In this document: one piece after another, positions 1 to 8,831 of the stretch
How positions within the stretch are numbered: the stretch's first letter is position 1
Layout: each line of letters opens with the position of its first letter
From: Metabacillus kandeliae
GTDB lineage: Bacteria > Bacillota > Bacilli > Bacillales > Bacillaceae
DNA: 64,000 nucleotides
Direction: 5' to 3'
Assembly (NCBI RefSeq): GCF_021166585.1
Contig: NZ_JAJOZE010000003.1
Coordinates: 124,001 to 188,000 of the forward strand
The notes under the pieces: generated by a model
What the model was told of the DNA's origin: nothing
The model's input: the letters and a program-made list of their open reading frames with translations, nothing else
Database searches by the model: none
Translations under genes and position numbers: made by a program

Positions 1-238
1 GATGGATTTCGGTTGTATCGGCTATTGCGTATACTTGCAAAAGAAAATATAGGGTTTCCCAGATAAGAAACTCCTCTTCTATTCTCAAAAGCATTCCGAG
101 AACATTCGGGATATAGGCGAACGCATCTTCCGGAGTCATATCTTTTACTATGTCGTCAAATGCATCACTAAAATACCATTCATTATTGTCCATTTTTTCT
201 TCCCAATGATCGTAAACCTGAGATAAGGCATCTTTCAT
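1..238 (-). CDS. Hypothetical protein, N-terminal part only
   Basis: This is the 5' part of a leftward gene cut off by the window edge. The reading frame is open for 79 codons from an ATG at 238 and begins MKDALSQVYDHWEEK. The visible part is acidic and aromatic-rich, with no signal peptide or membrane segment. A GGGGAGTG sequence lies about 9 bases upstream; an in-frame GTG four codons earlier is possible but has no spaced ribosome site. I do not recognise the family. Small acidic proteins of this kind are often immunity proteins of polymorphic toxins, but nothing visible here proves that. Confidence 0.6.
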   Translation of the reverse strand, partial: MKDALSQVYDHWEEKMDNNEWYFSDAFDDIVKDMTPEDAFAYIPNVLGMLLRIEEEFLIWETLYFLLQVYAIADTTEIH

Positions 239-365
239 GGAACTGTTCACTCCCCAATAATAAAAACAATATAAAAAAAGAGCAAAACCCATAAGATTTC
301 ACTCTCCAAAGCATAATCATCAACTGCATATTCCCTGCTAGCCACGCTTTTTGCTCCTTAGGAAG

Positions 366-392
366 GAAGCAAGAGAACCGTCCCCATGCTTC
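366..392 (-). repeat. 27-bp REP hairpin, copy 1
   Basis: This copy of the GAAGCA...TGCTTC repeat carries the invariant core GAACCGTCCCC. It ends one base before the TAG stop of the GGDEF-EAL gene at 393. In the leftward RNA the outer six pairs form but the seventh is a mismatch, and no T run follows, so it is a poorer terminator than other copies. Confidence 0.85.
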
Positions 393-2801
393 CTAAACAC
401 CAACAGCCAGCACTATCTCCAGCTCCTCCGCCGGAATTGGCCTGCTGAAAAAATACCCCTGAGCTTCATTACATTGCTTCTCTTCCAAAAACCTCAGCTG
501 CTCTTCCGTTTCAACACCTTCTGCAATTACTTTCAAATCCAGGTTATGAGCCATATTAATGATGGTATCGACCAATGAAGCATCCTTTGGATCCGTATAA
601 ATATTCCGCGTAAAGGTCTGATCGATTTTCAGCGTGTTGATCGGGAACGTCTTCAAATAGCTTAATGAAGAGTACCCCGTCCCGAAGTCGTCGATCGACA
701 GGTGGATGCCCATGTCTCTTAGCTGCTGCATTTTTACTACGGCGTCTTCTGAACTTTGAATAATGCTTTCTGTGAGTTCGAGTTCCAGGTATTCAGGCGC
801 AAGTCCAGTTTTCGCGAGCACGTTTTTCACCATTTCCACGAGGTTGCTGTGCTGGAACTGGCGGGAGGAGATGTTGACGCCGACTTTGAACGGCTGGTAG
901 CCATTATTTTGCCATGCTTTGTTCTGCACGCAGGCTTGCTCCAGTACCCATTCGCCAAGTGTCAGGATGAGTCCGGTTTCTTCTGCAATCGGGATAAATT
1001 CAGCCGGCGAAATGCTTCCCCATTCCGGGTGCATCCAGCGCATTAAAGCTTCGACGCCGATCAGCTTGCCGTCCTTCACATCGACCTGCGGCTGATAAAA
1101 GACTTTGAATTCGTCCCGCTCGAGTGCTTTGCGCATTCCGATTTCAAGCAGCATTTTTCGTGAGACAGTCGCATTCATGCTTGGAGCATAAAACTGGAAG
1201 CTGTTTTTTCCCTGTTCCTTCACTCTGTACATCGCCGTATCGGCATTTTTAATTAGCGTTTCAATGTCTTTCCCGTCTACTGGATACATGGCAACCCCGA
1301 TCGAAGGAGTGACAAAGAGTTCATATTCCCGAATCATGATTGACTGACTGAACAAATCAATGATCTTCTGCGCTTTTTTCGTCAGTTCATTGGCATCTGT
1401 CTGCGGAAGAAGAATGATAAATTCGTCTCCTCCTTGCCGGCTTAGCGTATCGGATTCCCCGATAGCGGCTTTGATTCTCTTGCCCACTTCAACTAAAAGC
1501 AGATCACCTGTGGCATGGCCAAGGGAATCGTTGATGTTTTTGAACCGGTCCAAATCGATAAAAAGAATCCCGATGTTCTTCTTCGATTCCTCTGCCTGAC
1601 TGATCGCAAGCTTTAAACGGTCATTCAGCAGCAGCCTGTTCGGCAGCCCTGTAAGCGGATCGCGGTAAACGAGACGGTTGATCTTGCTTTCCGTTTTCTT
1701 GCGCTCTGTAATATCGCGGATAATCCCGCTGAAAAACACCTGGCCATTTTCACCCCATGCTGCAAGCGAAAGCTCAATCGGGAGCTCTTCCCCATTCTTC
1801 CTAAGCCCCGTCAGCTCTGTTGTGGAACCTGCAAGATCGGAAATATTTTCAAAAAGAAAAGAATTAATATTGTTTCTGCATGGATCCGGGATGATCAATT
1901 GAAGCTTCTCTCCAATCGCTTCATCCTTTTTGTAGCCAAACATCCGCTCAGCACCAAGATTCCAGGAAATAATCTCCGCGTCGCGGTTTGCTAAAATAAT
2001 TGCGTCATTGGCAGACTCAATAACCGAGCGGAATTTCAGTTCAGACGAAATCGCCTGATACTCAAATTTCCGGTCCACAAACATACTGATAAACAGAATG
2101 CCGAACAGGAGCAGTACGCCAAGCGCAATCCCATAAGCCAGATACGTACTGTCAATATTTTGGGTCATGATATGCTGATGTCCTTCATGCGGCATGAACT
2201 TTGCCGCAGCCATTCCCGTGTAATGCATGCCGGAAATCGCAAAGCCCATGACAATGGAGCTAACGAGCTTGAACCAGTTAATCCCGGGCTTTTCTGCATT
2301 TTGGCTCACATATTTCAAAAGATAAAGCGCGGCAACGGAAGCCACAAACGCGATGATAGCTGATAGAGTCCATAAAATAGGATCATAAACAATGTCAGCC
2401 GCCATAATCATGGCCTTCATTCCTGTATAATGCATCGAAACAATTCCTGTTGCGATGAAAAGAGAACCGAGGTAAATCTGCCTGTTCCCCATATCCGGAC
2501 GGCTGATCATATAAAACGCAAGCGCAGCGGATACAATGGCAGGAATAATCGACACAAACACCATGCCAAAATCATAGCTGACAGGCATCGCCATTTGAAA
2601 AGCAAGCATCGCAATAAAATGCATCGCCCAAATGCCAAGTCCCATCGCAAAAGCCCCTGCCGTAAGCCAAATATACCGTGCCGGCGGCTTCGCCTTGATC
2701 AATCGGACACTCAAATGCAGAACTGTATAAGAAGCGAGAATCGCAATGATAACAGATAAAATTACAAGGGGTATGTGATAAGTGCTGGTGAGGTGATTCA
2801 T
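393..2801 (-). CDS. MHYT-PAS-GGDEF-EAL cyclic-di-GMP signalling protein
   Basis: This 802-residue membrane protein probably both makes and degrades cyclic-di-GMP. Residues 1-240 hold seven or so membrane helices with MHYT-type motifs (AMHF near 60, MHYTGM near 123 and 192), a proposed metal or gas sensor. A PAS domain spans about 255-365. The diguanylate cyclase has an intact GGDEF at 457-461, and the phosphodiesterase an EAL at 584-586 with DDFGTGYSSLSYL and EGVET motifs. The four residues where an inhibitory RxxD site would sit read GESD, so product feedback inhibition is probably absent. A good AAGGAG precedes the ATG. It is monocistronic, and its stop codon abuts a REP copy. Net direction of activity cannot be read from sequence. 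Confidence 0.95.
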   Translation of the reverse strand: MNHLTSTYHIPLVILSVIIAILASYTVLHLSVRLIKAKPPARYIWLTAGAFAMGLGIWAMHFIAMLAFQMAMPVSYDFGMVFVSIIPAIVSAALAFYMISRPDMGNRQIYLGSLFIATGIVSMHYTGMKAMIMAADIVYDPILWTLSAIIAFVASVAALYLLKYVSQNAEKPGINWFKLVSSIVMGFAISGMHYTGMAAAKFMPHEGHQHIMTQNIDSTYLAYGIALGVLLLFGILFISMFVDRKFEYQAISSELKFRSVIESANDAIILANRDAEIISWNLGAERMFGYKKDEAIGEKLQLIIPDPCRNNINSFLFENISDLAGSTTELTGLRKNGEELPIELSLAAWGENGQVFFSGIIRDITERKKTESKINRLVYRDPLTGLPNRLLLNDRLKLAISQAEESKKNIGILFIDLDRFKNINDSLGHATGDLLLVEVGKRIKAAIGESDTLSRQGGDEFIILLPQTDANELTKKAQKIIDLFSQSIMIREYELFVTPSIGVAMYPVDGKDIETLIKNADTAMYRVKEQGKNSFQFYAPSMNATVSRKMLLEIGMRKALERDEFKVFYQPQVDVKDGKLIGVEALMRWMHPEWGSISPAEFIPIAEETGLILTLGEWVLEQACVQNKAWQNNGYQPFKVGVNISSRQFQHSNLVEMVKNVLAKTGLAPEYLELELTESIIQSSEDAVVKMQQLRDMGIHLSIDDFGTGYSSLSYLKTFPINTLKIDQTFTRNIYTDPKDASLVDTIINMAHNLDLKVIAEGVETEEQLRFLEEKQCNEAQGYFFSRPIPAEELEIVLAVGV

Positions 2802-2889
2802 TCGTGATCTCCTTGTGCTGATAAAATTAGTCGCGGTAATTTATATATCGGCAGTGAGGGGAGATTTTGAAGCATGGAGCGGGGGCTAG

Positions 2890-2916
2890 GAAGCATGGGG
2901 ACGGTTCTCGTGCTTC
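2890..2916 (+). repeat. 27-bp REP hairpin, copy 2 (opposite orientation)
   Basis: This is the only copy written in the reverse orientation (GAAGCATGGGG on the plus strand). It lies 8 bp beyond the stop codon of the RAYT transposase. With the forward copies beyond the transposase start, it brackets the gene with inverted repeats, as known for RAYT genes and their REPs. No T run follows in either direction. Confidence 0.85.
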
Positions 2917-2924
2917 CTCCCAGC

Positions 2925-3713
2925 TCAAGCCTTAGATATCAGGTTTGGAGAAATGCCCAAAATCCTTGCAGCCTGCCTATGAGACAACCCATTGATCGCT
3001 TTGATTTTTCTCAGCACTTCATTTCTTTGTTCCCTGGGCAAACTCTTTACGTGCGGGATTTCCAAACTCTCCATACACTTCCTGATTTCCGCCCTCGCCT
3101 CATCATCGGTCATTCTTTTTCTGCTGTCTTCATAACCTTCCAGGCACTGATCATCATTGATCCGTTCATTAAATTCTTTAAATCTAGTCCGGGCAATCGA
3201 TTCATTTGAGGAAAATATATTGAGGAGAAAGTGGGAATCAAGGAGGTTTGGGGGATAAACAAACTTTTTGTAATAGCCAAGACAGCTGCTCCATTTCCAT
3301 TCAGCGGGGTGGCTGGCAATCCCAGCCTTCACGGGGTTTTGGTGGATGTACCTTGCGGCGGTGAGCAGGTATCGATTGTCTTCCACATTTTCACTTTTGA
3401 ATCGGTCCTCAAAGAGATGCCCAGTCGTTCTGTATTTCCAGTTATAGTACATCGCGTAGCTGATCCCCAGCCGTTTCATCACAAGTGAAATGCTTTCGTT
3501 CTCTTCTTTCACAAGAAGATGGACATGGTTCCCCATCAGGCACCAGGCATATATCTTCATGTCCGTTTGAATTTTGTACTTTTGCAAGGTAGTAAGAAAT
3601 CTTCTGCAATCCTGATCATCATGAAAAATTTCCTGTCGATTGGCGCCCCTGAAAATCACATGGTAAACGCCGCTATTACTTTTCTTTCTGGCAGATCGGG
3701 GTATTGGGCTCAC
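2925..3713 (-). CDS. REP-associated tyrosine transposase (RAYT, IS200-like Y1 family)
   Basis: This 262-residue protein belongs to the Y1_Tnp/HUH nucleases, which nick single-stranded DNA at hairpins. The HUH motif is GNHVHLLV (about 62-69). The likely nucleophile lies in the YAMYYNWKY stretch about 25 residues later. The C-terminus has a helix-turn-helix (GLSHRQAARILGIS). Length is full for the family, so the enzyme may be active. The frame opens with a GTG lying inside the AGAAGGTGAG ribosome site. Relatives usually start MPR..RKKS, and here that position (codon 4, 3702-3704) is ATA after well-spaced AGAAGGTGAG, so the original ATG may have mutated. It is flanked by inverted copies of the REP repeat, its presumed substrate. 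Confidence 0.9.
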   Translation of the reverse strand: MSPIPRSARKKSNSGVYHVIFRGANRQEIFHDDQDCRRFLTTLQKYKIQTDMKIYAWCLMGNHVHLLVKEENESISLVMKRLGISYAMYYNWKYRTTGHLFEDRFKSENVEDNRYLLTAARYIHQNPVKAGIASHPAEWKWSSCLGYYKKFVYPPNLLDSHFLLNIFSSNESIARTRFKEFNERINDDQCLEGYEDSRKRMTDDEARAEIRKCMESLEIPHVKSLPREQRNEVLRKIKAINGLSHRQAARILGISPNLISKA

Positions 3714-3869
3714 CTTCTATCATAATAATTTTTTCCTGAGTTTGGATAAGCGCTATGAAGGGGGAAATAGAGATTAAATGAGGGGAAATATGCTACAACA
3801 TGATTAATCTACCATATATTACAAAAAAATCGCAATTTCTTGTATGAGAGCACACTATAAAATAAAAAG

Positions 3870-3896
3870 GAAGCATAAGAACCGTCCCCATGCTTC
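3870..3896 (-). repeat. 27-bp REP hairpin, copy 3
   Basis: This is the first of three closely spaced co-oriented copies between the RAYT gene and the PTS IIA gene. In the leftward RNA the eight-base arms GAAGCATG and TATGCTTC pair fully, with one G-U wobble. AAAAA precedes it on the plus strand, giving a short U run after the hairpin in leftward RNA. Confidence 0.85.
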
Positions 3897-3914
3897 CTTC
3901 CTTATATTAAAAAA

Positions 3915-3941
3915 GAAGCACGAGAACCGTCCCTATGCTTC
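3915..3941 (-). repeat. 27-bp REP hairpin, copy 4
   Basis: This co-oriented copy has a CCCTATG variant of the right arm. Leftward RNA would read hairpin then U6, the layout of an intrinsic terminator. It lies 18 bp from copy 3 and 7 bp from copy 5; the intervening DNA is A/T filler with no common spacer length. Confidence 0.85.
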
Positions 3942-3948
3942 CAAAAAA

Positions 3949-3975
3949 GAAGCACAAGAACCGTCCCCACGCTTC
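3949..3975 (-). repeat. 27-bp REP hairpin, copy 5, overlapping a stop codon
   Basis: The copy ends at 3975 and provides two of the three bases of the TGA stop (3974-3976) of the PTS IIA gene. The arms differ from the consensus at three paired positions. In leftward RNA all three become G-U wobbles, whereas in the opposite RNA they would be A-C mismatches. U6 follows the hairpin in the leftward direction, so it can end the PTS operon transcript. Confidence 0.85.
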
Positions 3976-4285
3976 ATTCCCCAATCCGCTCATACAGTTC
4001 CACAAACTCCGCCGCCAAATCCTTAATCGTAATCGCATTCATCAAGTGATCCTGTGCATGTACCAGCAGCAGCGAGACTTCTGTTTTCTCCCCGCGGACT
4101 TCGCCTTGGATTAAGGAGTTTTGGATGACGTGGGCTTCGTTTAGGGCTTCGGCGGCTTCTTTTAGTTTTTGGCGGGCTGCTGGGAAGTCGCCTTGTTTGG
4201 CGGCCATGATGGCTTCCATGGCGCTGCTTTTTCCGTTTCCGCCGTGTAAAATGATTTGGAAGATTGTTGTTTCCAGGTTATCCAT
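3974..4285 (-). CDS. PTS lactose/cellobiose-family IIA component
   Basis: This 103-residue soluble phosphocarrier of the Lac family passes phosphate from HPr to the partner IIB during beta-glucoside uptake. The motif [12 protein letters not shown] contains the phosphorylated histidine, most likely His76. The small all-helical protein has the usual family length. It is the last gene of the operon IIB-IIC-glucosidase-IIA, 30 bp after the glucosidase. Its stop codon overlaps a REP copy. The combination with a IIC of the cellobiose/lichenan type and a 6-phospho-beta-glucosidase fits LicA/CelC function; the exact sugar is not determined by sequence. Confidence 0.93.
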   Translation of the reverse strand: MDNLETTIFQIILHGGNGKSSAMEAIMAAKQGDFPAARQKLKEAAEALNEAHVIQNSLIQGEVRGEKTEVSLLLVHAQDHLMNAITIKDLAAEFVELYERIGE

Positions 4286-4315
4286 CGCTGTTTCCTCCTG
4301 TTTTGGCCAGTTCCC

Positions 4316-5701
<1,386 letters not shown>

Positions 5702-7039
5702 TTAGGCTGACTTGCTGCTGCTGTCTGTTCCGGAAAACTCTCTTTCTTCTCTCAGCTTTTGTCTGTCCCAGATCATAATGAATGGATAATAGATCGCTGC
5801 GGAAATAATGACGTTAACAAGCTGAAGGACTGCTCCTGATATTTTCCCGCCGGTTGCCAGGAATCCGCCTATTGGCGCCGGCGTTGTCCATGGAACCATC
5901 ACACCGGCCGTTTTGGCAACAAGCCCAAGGTCCATTGCAAAATAAGAAACAGTTACGATCACAATCGGCACAAGGATAAAAGGAATCATCATAACAGGGT
6001 TCATGATCATCGGAAAGCCGAAGATGATCGGTTCATTTATATTGAAAATGGCTGGTGCCACGGCTAACCTTCCAAGCTGCTTCATCTGCTTGCTTCGCGA
6101 CCTGAAGAACAGGATCAGCGCGAGTCCGAGCGTTGTGCCGGATCCACCGATGGAGTAGAAAATATCCATGAATTGAACATTAACGATGTGCGGAATCTGT
6201 TCGCCTGCTGTATAAGCAAGCCTGTTTTGGTCAACAAGCGCAAGCCACACAGGTGACATGATCCCCCAAACAAGGGCCTGTCCATGAATGCCTGTTACCC
6301 AAAGCATTTGAGCAATAATAACAGCGATGAGCGCCCCGATGTACGATCCGCCGAGCAAGGACAGCGGTTTGCCAAGCAGTTCACCGACAATGTTATGCAT
6401 GTTTTCAAATGGCGTTACCTGAAGGATCAAACGAAGAATCCACATGGTCAGCACGACCGCGAATCCCGGAATGAGTGAAGCGAAGGATTTGGCTACTGCC
6501 GGCGGAACACCGTCAGGCATTTTGATGATAAAATTTCTCTTTACAATTGCCCGGTATATTTCTGTTGATAGCAGGGCGACGACAATGGCAACGAACATCC
6601 CTTTGCTTCCGGTTAAGGCAAGGGGAATCCCTGCTACATCAAAGGCTTTGTCCATCCCTTCAGGAGTAAAGGCAATCTTGTAGGGCGTCACCAGCATAAA
6701 GCTGACAAGCGACACAGCGGCAACCGATAAAGGATCCATTTTATACCGTTCTGCCAGGCGGTAAGCGACAGCGACAGCAACAAAAATGGCTAGAAGATCG
6801 AAGGTTGCTCCGACTGGAAGCTGAAGATTGGCTGACCAGTTTTCGCCGAATATACTGGCCATGAACCCGTCATAGCCGGGGATCGGCAGAAAGGCGAGGA
6901 TAAGAAAAAGCGAACCGATGATAACGAGCGGGATCGTTAAAATGATTCCGTCGCGGATGGCCTGAAGATGCCTTTGCTGGCCAACCCTGCCGGCAAACGG
7001 CATAATTTTTTCTTCCAGGAATTGCGTAAGCCTATTCAT
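5702..7039 (-). CDS. PTS cellobiose/lichenan-family IIC permease
   Basis: This 445-residue integral membrane permease has about ten hydrophobic segments and the family N-terminus LEEKIMPFAGRVGQQRHLQ, followed by the first helix near 33-51. It carries the sugar across the membrane while IIB phosphorylates it. Length and the short hydrophilic ends fit a stand-alone IIC domain with IIA and IIB as separate proteins, both present in the operon. The gene starts 25 bp after the IIB stop and is presumably co-transcribed from the cre-controlled promoter upstream of IIB. Confidence 0.94.
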   Translation of the reverse strand: MNRLTQFLEEKIMPFAGRVGQQRHLQAIRDGIILTIPLVIIGSLFLILAFLPIPGYDGFMASIFGENWSANLQLPVGATFDLLAIFVAVAVAYRLAERYKMDPLSVAAVSLVSFMLVTPYKIAFTPEGMDKAFDVAGIPLALTGSKGMFVAIVVALLSTEIYRAIVKRNFIIKMPDGVPPAVAKSFASLIPGFAVVLTMWILRLILQVTPFENMHNIVGELLGKPLSLLGGSYIGALIAVIIAQMLWVTGIHGQALVWGIMSPVWLALVDQNRLAYTAGEQIPHIVNVQFMDIFYSIGGSGTTLGLALILFFRSRSKQMKQLGRLAVAPAIFNINEPIIFGFPMIMNPVMMIPFILVPIVIVTVSYFAMDLGLVAKTAGVMVPWTTPAPIGGFLATGGKISGAVLQLVNVIISAAIYYPFIMIWDRQKLREEREFSGTDSSSKSA

Positions 7040-7064
7040 ATTTTTAGCCCCCTATCGATTTTTC

Positions 7065-7370
7065 TTATTTTCCTGCAAGTGCCATCGCATCTTTCAGAAC
7101 TTCAGGTCCATTGCACATGCCATAATGCATCGGGCTGATCGTATCAACCGGAATGTTCTTTTCTTCGCCAAGCTTTTTCATCTGAGGCAGCATATAGCGG
7201 ACTTGCGGTCCAAGCAGCAGGACATCCGCGCTGTCAACGTGCTGTTTAACTTCGTCTGCACTTACGGCCCAAATCTTGCACTCTACTCCTTGTTCAGTAG
7301 CGGCCTTTTCCATCTTTGTCACAAGCAGGCTGGTTGACATGCCAGCTGCACAGCATAGTAAAATATTCAT
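7065..7370 (-). CDS. PTS lactose/cellobiose-family IIB component
   Basis: This 101-residue protein is the cysteine-phosphorylated carrier of the system. The phosphorylation loop is [14 protein letters not shown]; by comparison with ChbB/LicB the second cysteine (Cys7) is the active one. It is the first gene of the leftward operon and follows a region with two cre boxes. It closely resembles the second IIB at 8512-8820, which lacks its own IIC and IIA, so the two may be paralogues from a local duplication. Confidence 0.94.
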   Translation of the reverse strand: MNILLCCAAGMSTSLLVTKMEKAATEQGVECKIWAVSADEVKQHVDSADVLLLGPQVRYMLPQMKKLGEEKNIPVDTISPMHYGMCNGPEVLKDAMALAGK

Positions 7371-7419
7371 CCTAGAAACCCTCTTTTCTTTGTTTTGTAT
7401 GATTGGGTTCAGTATATTT

Positions 7420-7433
7420 TAAAAGCGCTTTCA
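7420..7433 (-). promoter_or_regulatory. cre box (CcpA site) of the PTS operon
   Basis: TAAAAGCGCTTTCA matches the cre pattern TGWAANCGNTNWCA with one or two deviations depending on strand. It lies 50 bp upstream of the IIB start, suitable for glucose repression of the beta-glucoside operon. Confidence 0.65.
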
Positions 7434-7463
7434 TTTATATGTAATCTTTTTCCGTTGTGTAGA

Positions 7464-7477
7464 GGAAAGCGCTGTCA
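7464..7477 (-). promoter_or_regulatory. Second candidate cre box of the PTS operon
   Basis: GGAAAGCGCTGTCA differs from the cre consensus at the first base. It lies 30 bp from the first box and about 94 bp upstream of IIB. Paired cre boxes would allow strong carbon-catabolite control. Confidence 0.55.
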
Positions 7478-7760
7478 AAATGAAAAAAGATTGCAAATTG
7501 CATTCTAAAGGGGGGTCCACGAGTACAAGATGCGAAATAACATACCAATAAAACGACTAAATCGCATAAGGTTTGGTCTGATTATTAATGATTATCGGCT
7601 TTTTTGCACTTAAATTGTCGTATGTTGATTCTTCTTAACTAAGATGGCAAATGTAATTATATGTTAAAATAAGTATAGAGTTGGGATGAAATGTAACGAA
7701 CTAACGAGCAGGATTATGGAAAAACGGACACTGGATATCATGAATAAAGGAGAACTAAAC

Positions 7761-8336
7761 ATGAGAAAGCTCGTTCTATTTCTGCACGCATCGCTTGACG
7801 GTTTTGTAGAAGGGCCGAATGGTGAAATGGACATTGGCTGGGTTTCCTACGATGCTGAATTGGAAAAACACGCGAAAGAAATTCTGAGTACTGCTGACAC
7901 TGTTATGTGGGGACGCGGGACTTATCAGATGATGCACAATTACTGGCCATCTGTGCCTTCGAATCCATCAGCTTCGCAGCATGAACGGGACCATGCCGAG
8001 TGGATCGAAATGACATCCAAAATCGTTTTTTCCACGACGCTGGAGAAAGTCGAATGGAATAATTCCAGACTAGTGAAAGAAGATGTCGAGAAAGAGATTA
8101 AGAACCTCAAAGAGCAGACAGGCAAGGATATGGTCATCCTCGGAAGTCCTAGGTTCGCACACTACCTTATGCAGCTTGATTTAATAGATGAGTATAAAAT
8201 TACGGTTTCACCCGTCCTGATTGGCAGCGGGTTGCCGTTATTCCAAGGTCTCAAGGAGAAAATCACTCTTAAACTTATCGAAAACAAGACTTTTGATTCT
8301 GGAGCCATAGGCCTCGTTTACCAGACGGTTAGATGA
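7761..8336 (+). CDS. Dihydrofolate reductase family protein (RibD C-terminal-like)
   Basis: This 191-residue protein has the RibD_C/DHFR-like fold seen in YwjB/YyaP-type proteins. It has the N-terminal strand LVLFLHASLDGFVEGP, then MWGRGTYQMMHNYWP near 45-60 and KDMVILGSPRFAHYLMQ. The physiological substrate of this group is unknown; an NAD(P)H-dependent reduction is likely. The frame is open further upstream, but the ATG at 7761 is preceded by AAAGGAG with ideal spacing and matches the family start. It stands alone, divergent from the PTS operon and convergent with the second IIB. Confidence 0.9.
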   Translation: MRKLVLFLHASLDGFVEGPNGEMDIGWVSYDAELEKHAKEILSTADTVMWGRGTYQMMHNYWPSVPSNPSASQHERDHAEWIEMTSKIVFSTTLEKVEWNNSRLVKEDVEKEIKNLKEQTGKDMVILGSPRFAHYLMQLDLIDEYKITVSPVLIGSGLPLFQGLKEKITLKLIENKTFDSGAIGLVYQTVR

Positions 8337-8384
8337 ACTTGTCTTTTAAAGTATATTACGCTTACCTGATTACATTAGCGCAAT

Positions 8385-8439
8385 AAAAGCAGCGGCAGTC
8401 CAGGTCTCTCGAGTTCCTAGTCTGTCACTGCTGTTTTTA
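8385..8439. terminator. Possible bidirectional terminator
   Basis: AAAAGCAGCGGCAGT and CACTGCTGTTTTT form imperfect arms around a CTCGAG-centred inner hairpin, with A and T runs at the two ends. It sits between convergent genes (stops at 8336 and 8512). Pairing is imperfect, so this is tentative. Confidence 0.4.
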
Positions 8440-8511
8440 CGACTCATTCTAATTCCTCGTATTTCTACTATTACTCTAACTTCAAAAATGAATCCGCAAA
8501 TTGCCGTCCTT

Positions 8512-8820
8512 TCAGCCTTTATCCCGCAGTTCCATCGCCTGCCGCAAAACCTTCTCCCCGTTAAACGTCCCATAATCCTCAGCTTTGATCAATCCCACGG
8601 GAACATGGTTTTCCTCACCCAGCTGCATGAAATCCTTCATTAAATACCTCACATGAGGACCAAGCAGCAGAACGTCTGCCTGATGGATCTGGTGGGAAAC
8701 CGCTTCTGTAGGAATCGCCCAAATCTCGCACTCCATTCCCAGCTCTTCTGCACTTTTTTTCATTTTAGCTACAAGCAGGCTGGATGACATACCTGCTGCA
8801 CAGCATAATAATATTTTCAC
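8512..8820 (-). CDS. Second PTS lactose/cellobiose-family IIB component
   Basis: This 102-residue IIB protein has the phosphorylation loop [14 protein letters not shown] (Cys7). It is similar along its length to the IIB at 7065, sharing [12 protein letters not shown], GxxCEIWA and DVLLLGPxVRY. It lies 11 bp downstream of the LicR-like regulator and is surely co-transcribed with it, but no second IIC or IIA is present. It may work with the neighbouring IIC, or act mainly as a phosphate relay to the regulator. That regulatory reading is inference from position only. Confidence 0.9.
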   Translation of the reverse strand: MKILLCCAAGMSSSLLVAKMKKSAEELGMECEIWAIPTEAVSHQIHQADVLLLGPHVRYLMKDFMQLGEENHVPVGLIKAEDYGTFNGEKVLRQAMELRDKG

Positions 8821-8831
8821 CTTACTCCTCC

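Larger units (their letters stand above)
7371..7760. other. Divergent control region between PTS operon and DHFR-like gene
   Basis: This 390-bp region lies between divergent genes. It holds two cre boxes on the PTS side (7420-7433 and 7464-7477) and an A/T-rich stretch before the rightward gene with a TTAAAATAAGTATAG element near 7662-7677 that could serve as a -10 region. No convincing ORF or RNA fold was found in it. The binding site of the LicR-like regulator probably lies here, but I could not define it. Confidence 0.4.

Noticed and set aside
3870-3975. Three short repeats in a row resembling a CRISPR array
   Set aside because: The intervals are 18 and 7 bp, copies are scattered singly elsewhere, no cas genes are present, and a RAYT gene explains the family.
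3844-4026. Rightward frame across REP copies
   Set aside because: It consists of repeat translation (KHENRPYASKKEAQEPSP) and overlaps the end of the PTS IIA gene on the other strand.
7538-7620. A/T-rich stretch upstream of the DHFR-like gene as a riboswitch
   Set aside because: No stable paired elements or known riboswitch motifs were seen; it is more likely plain promoter DNA.
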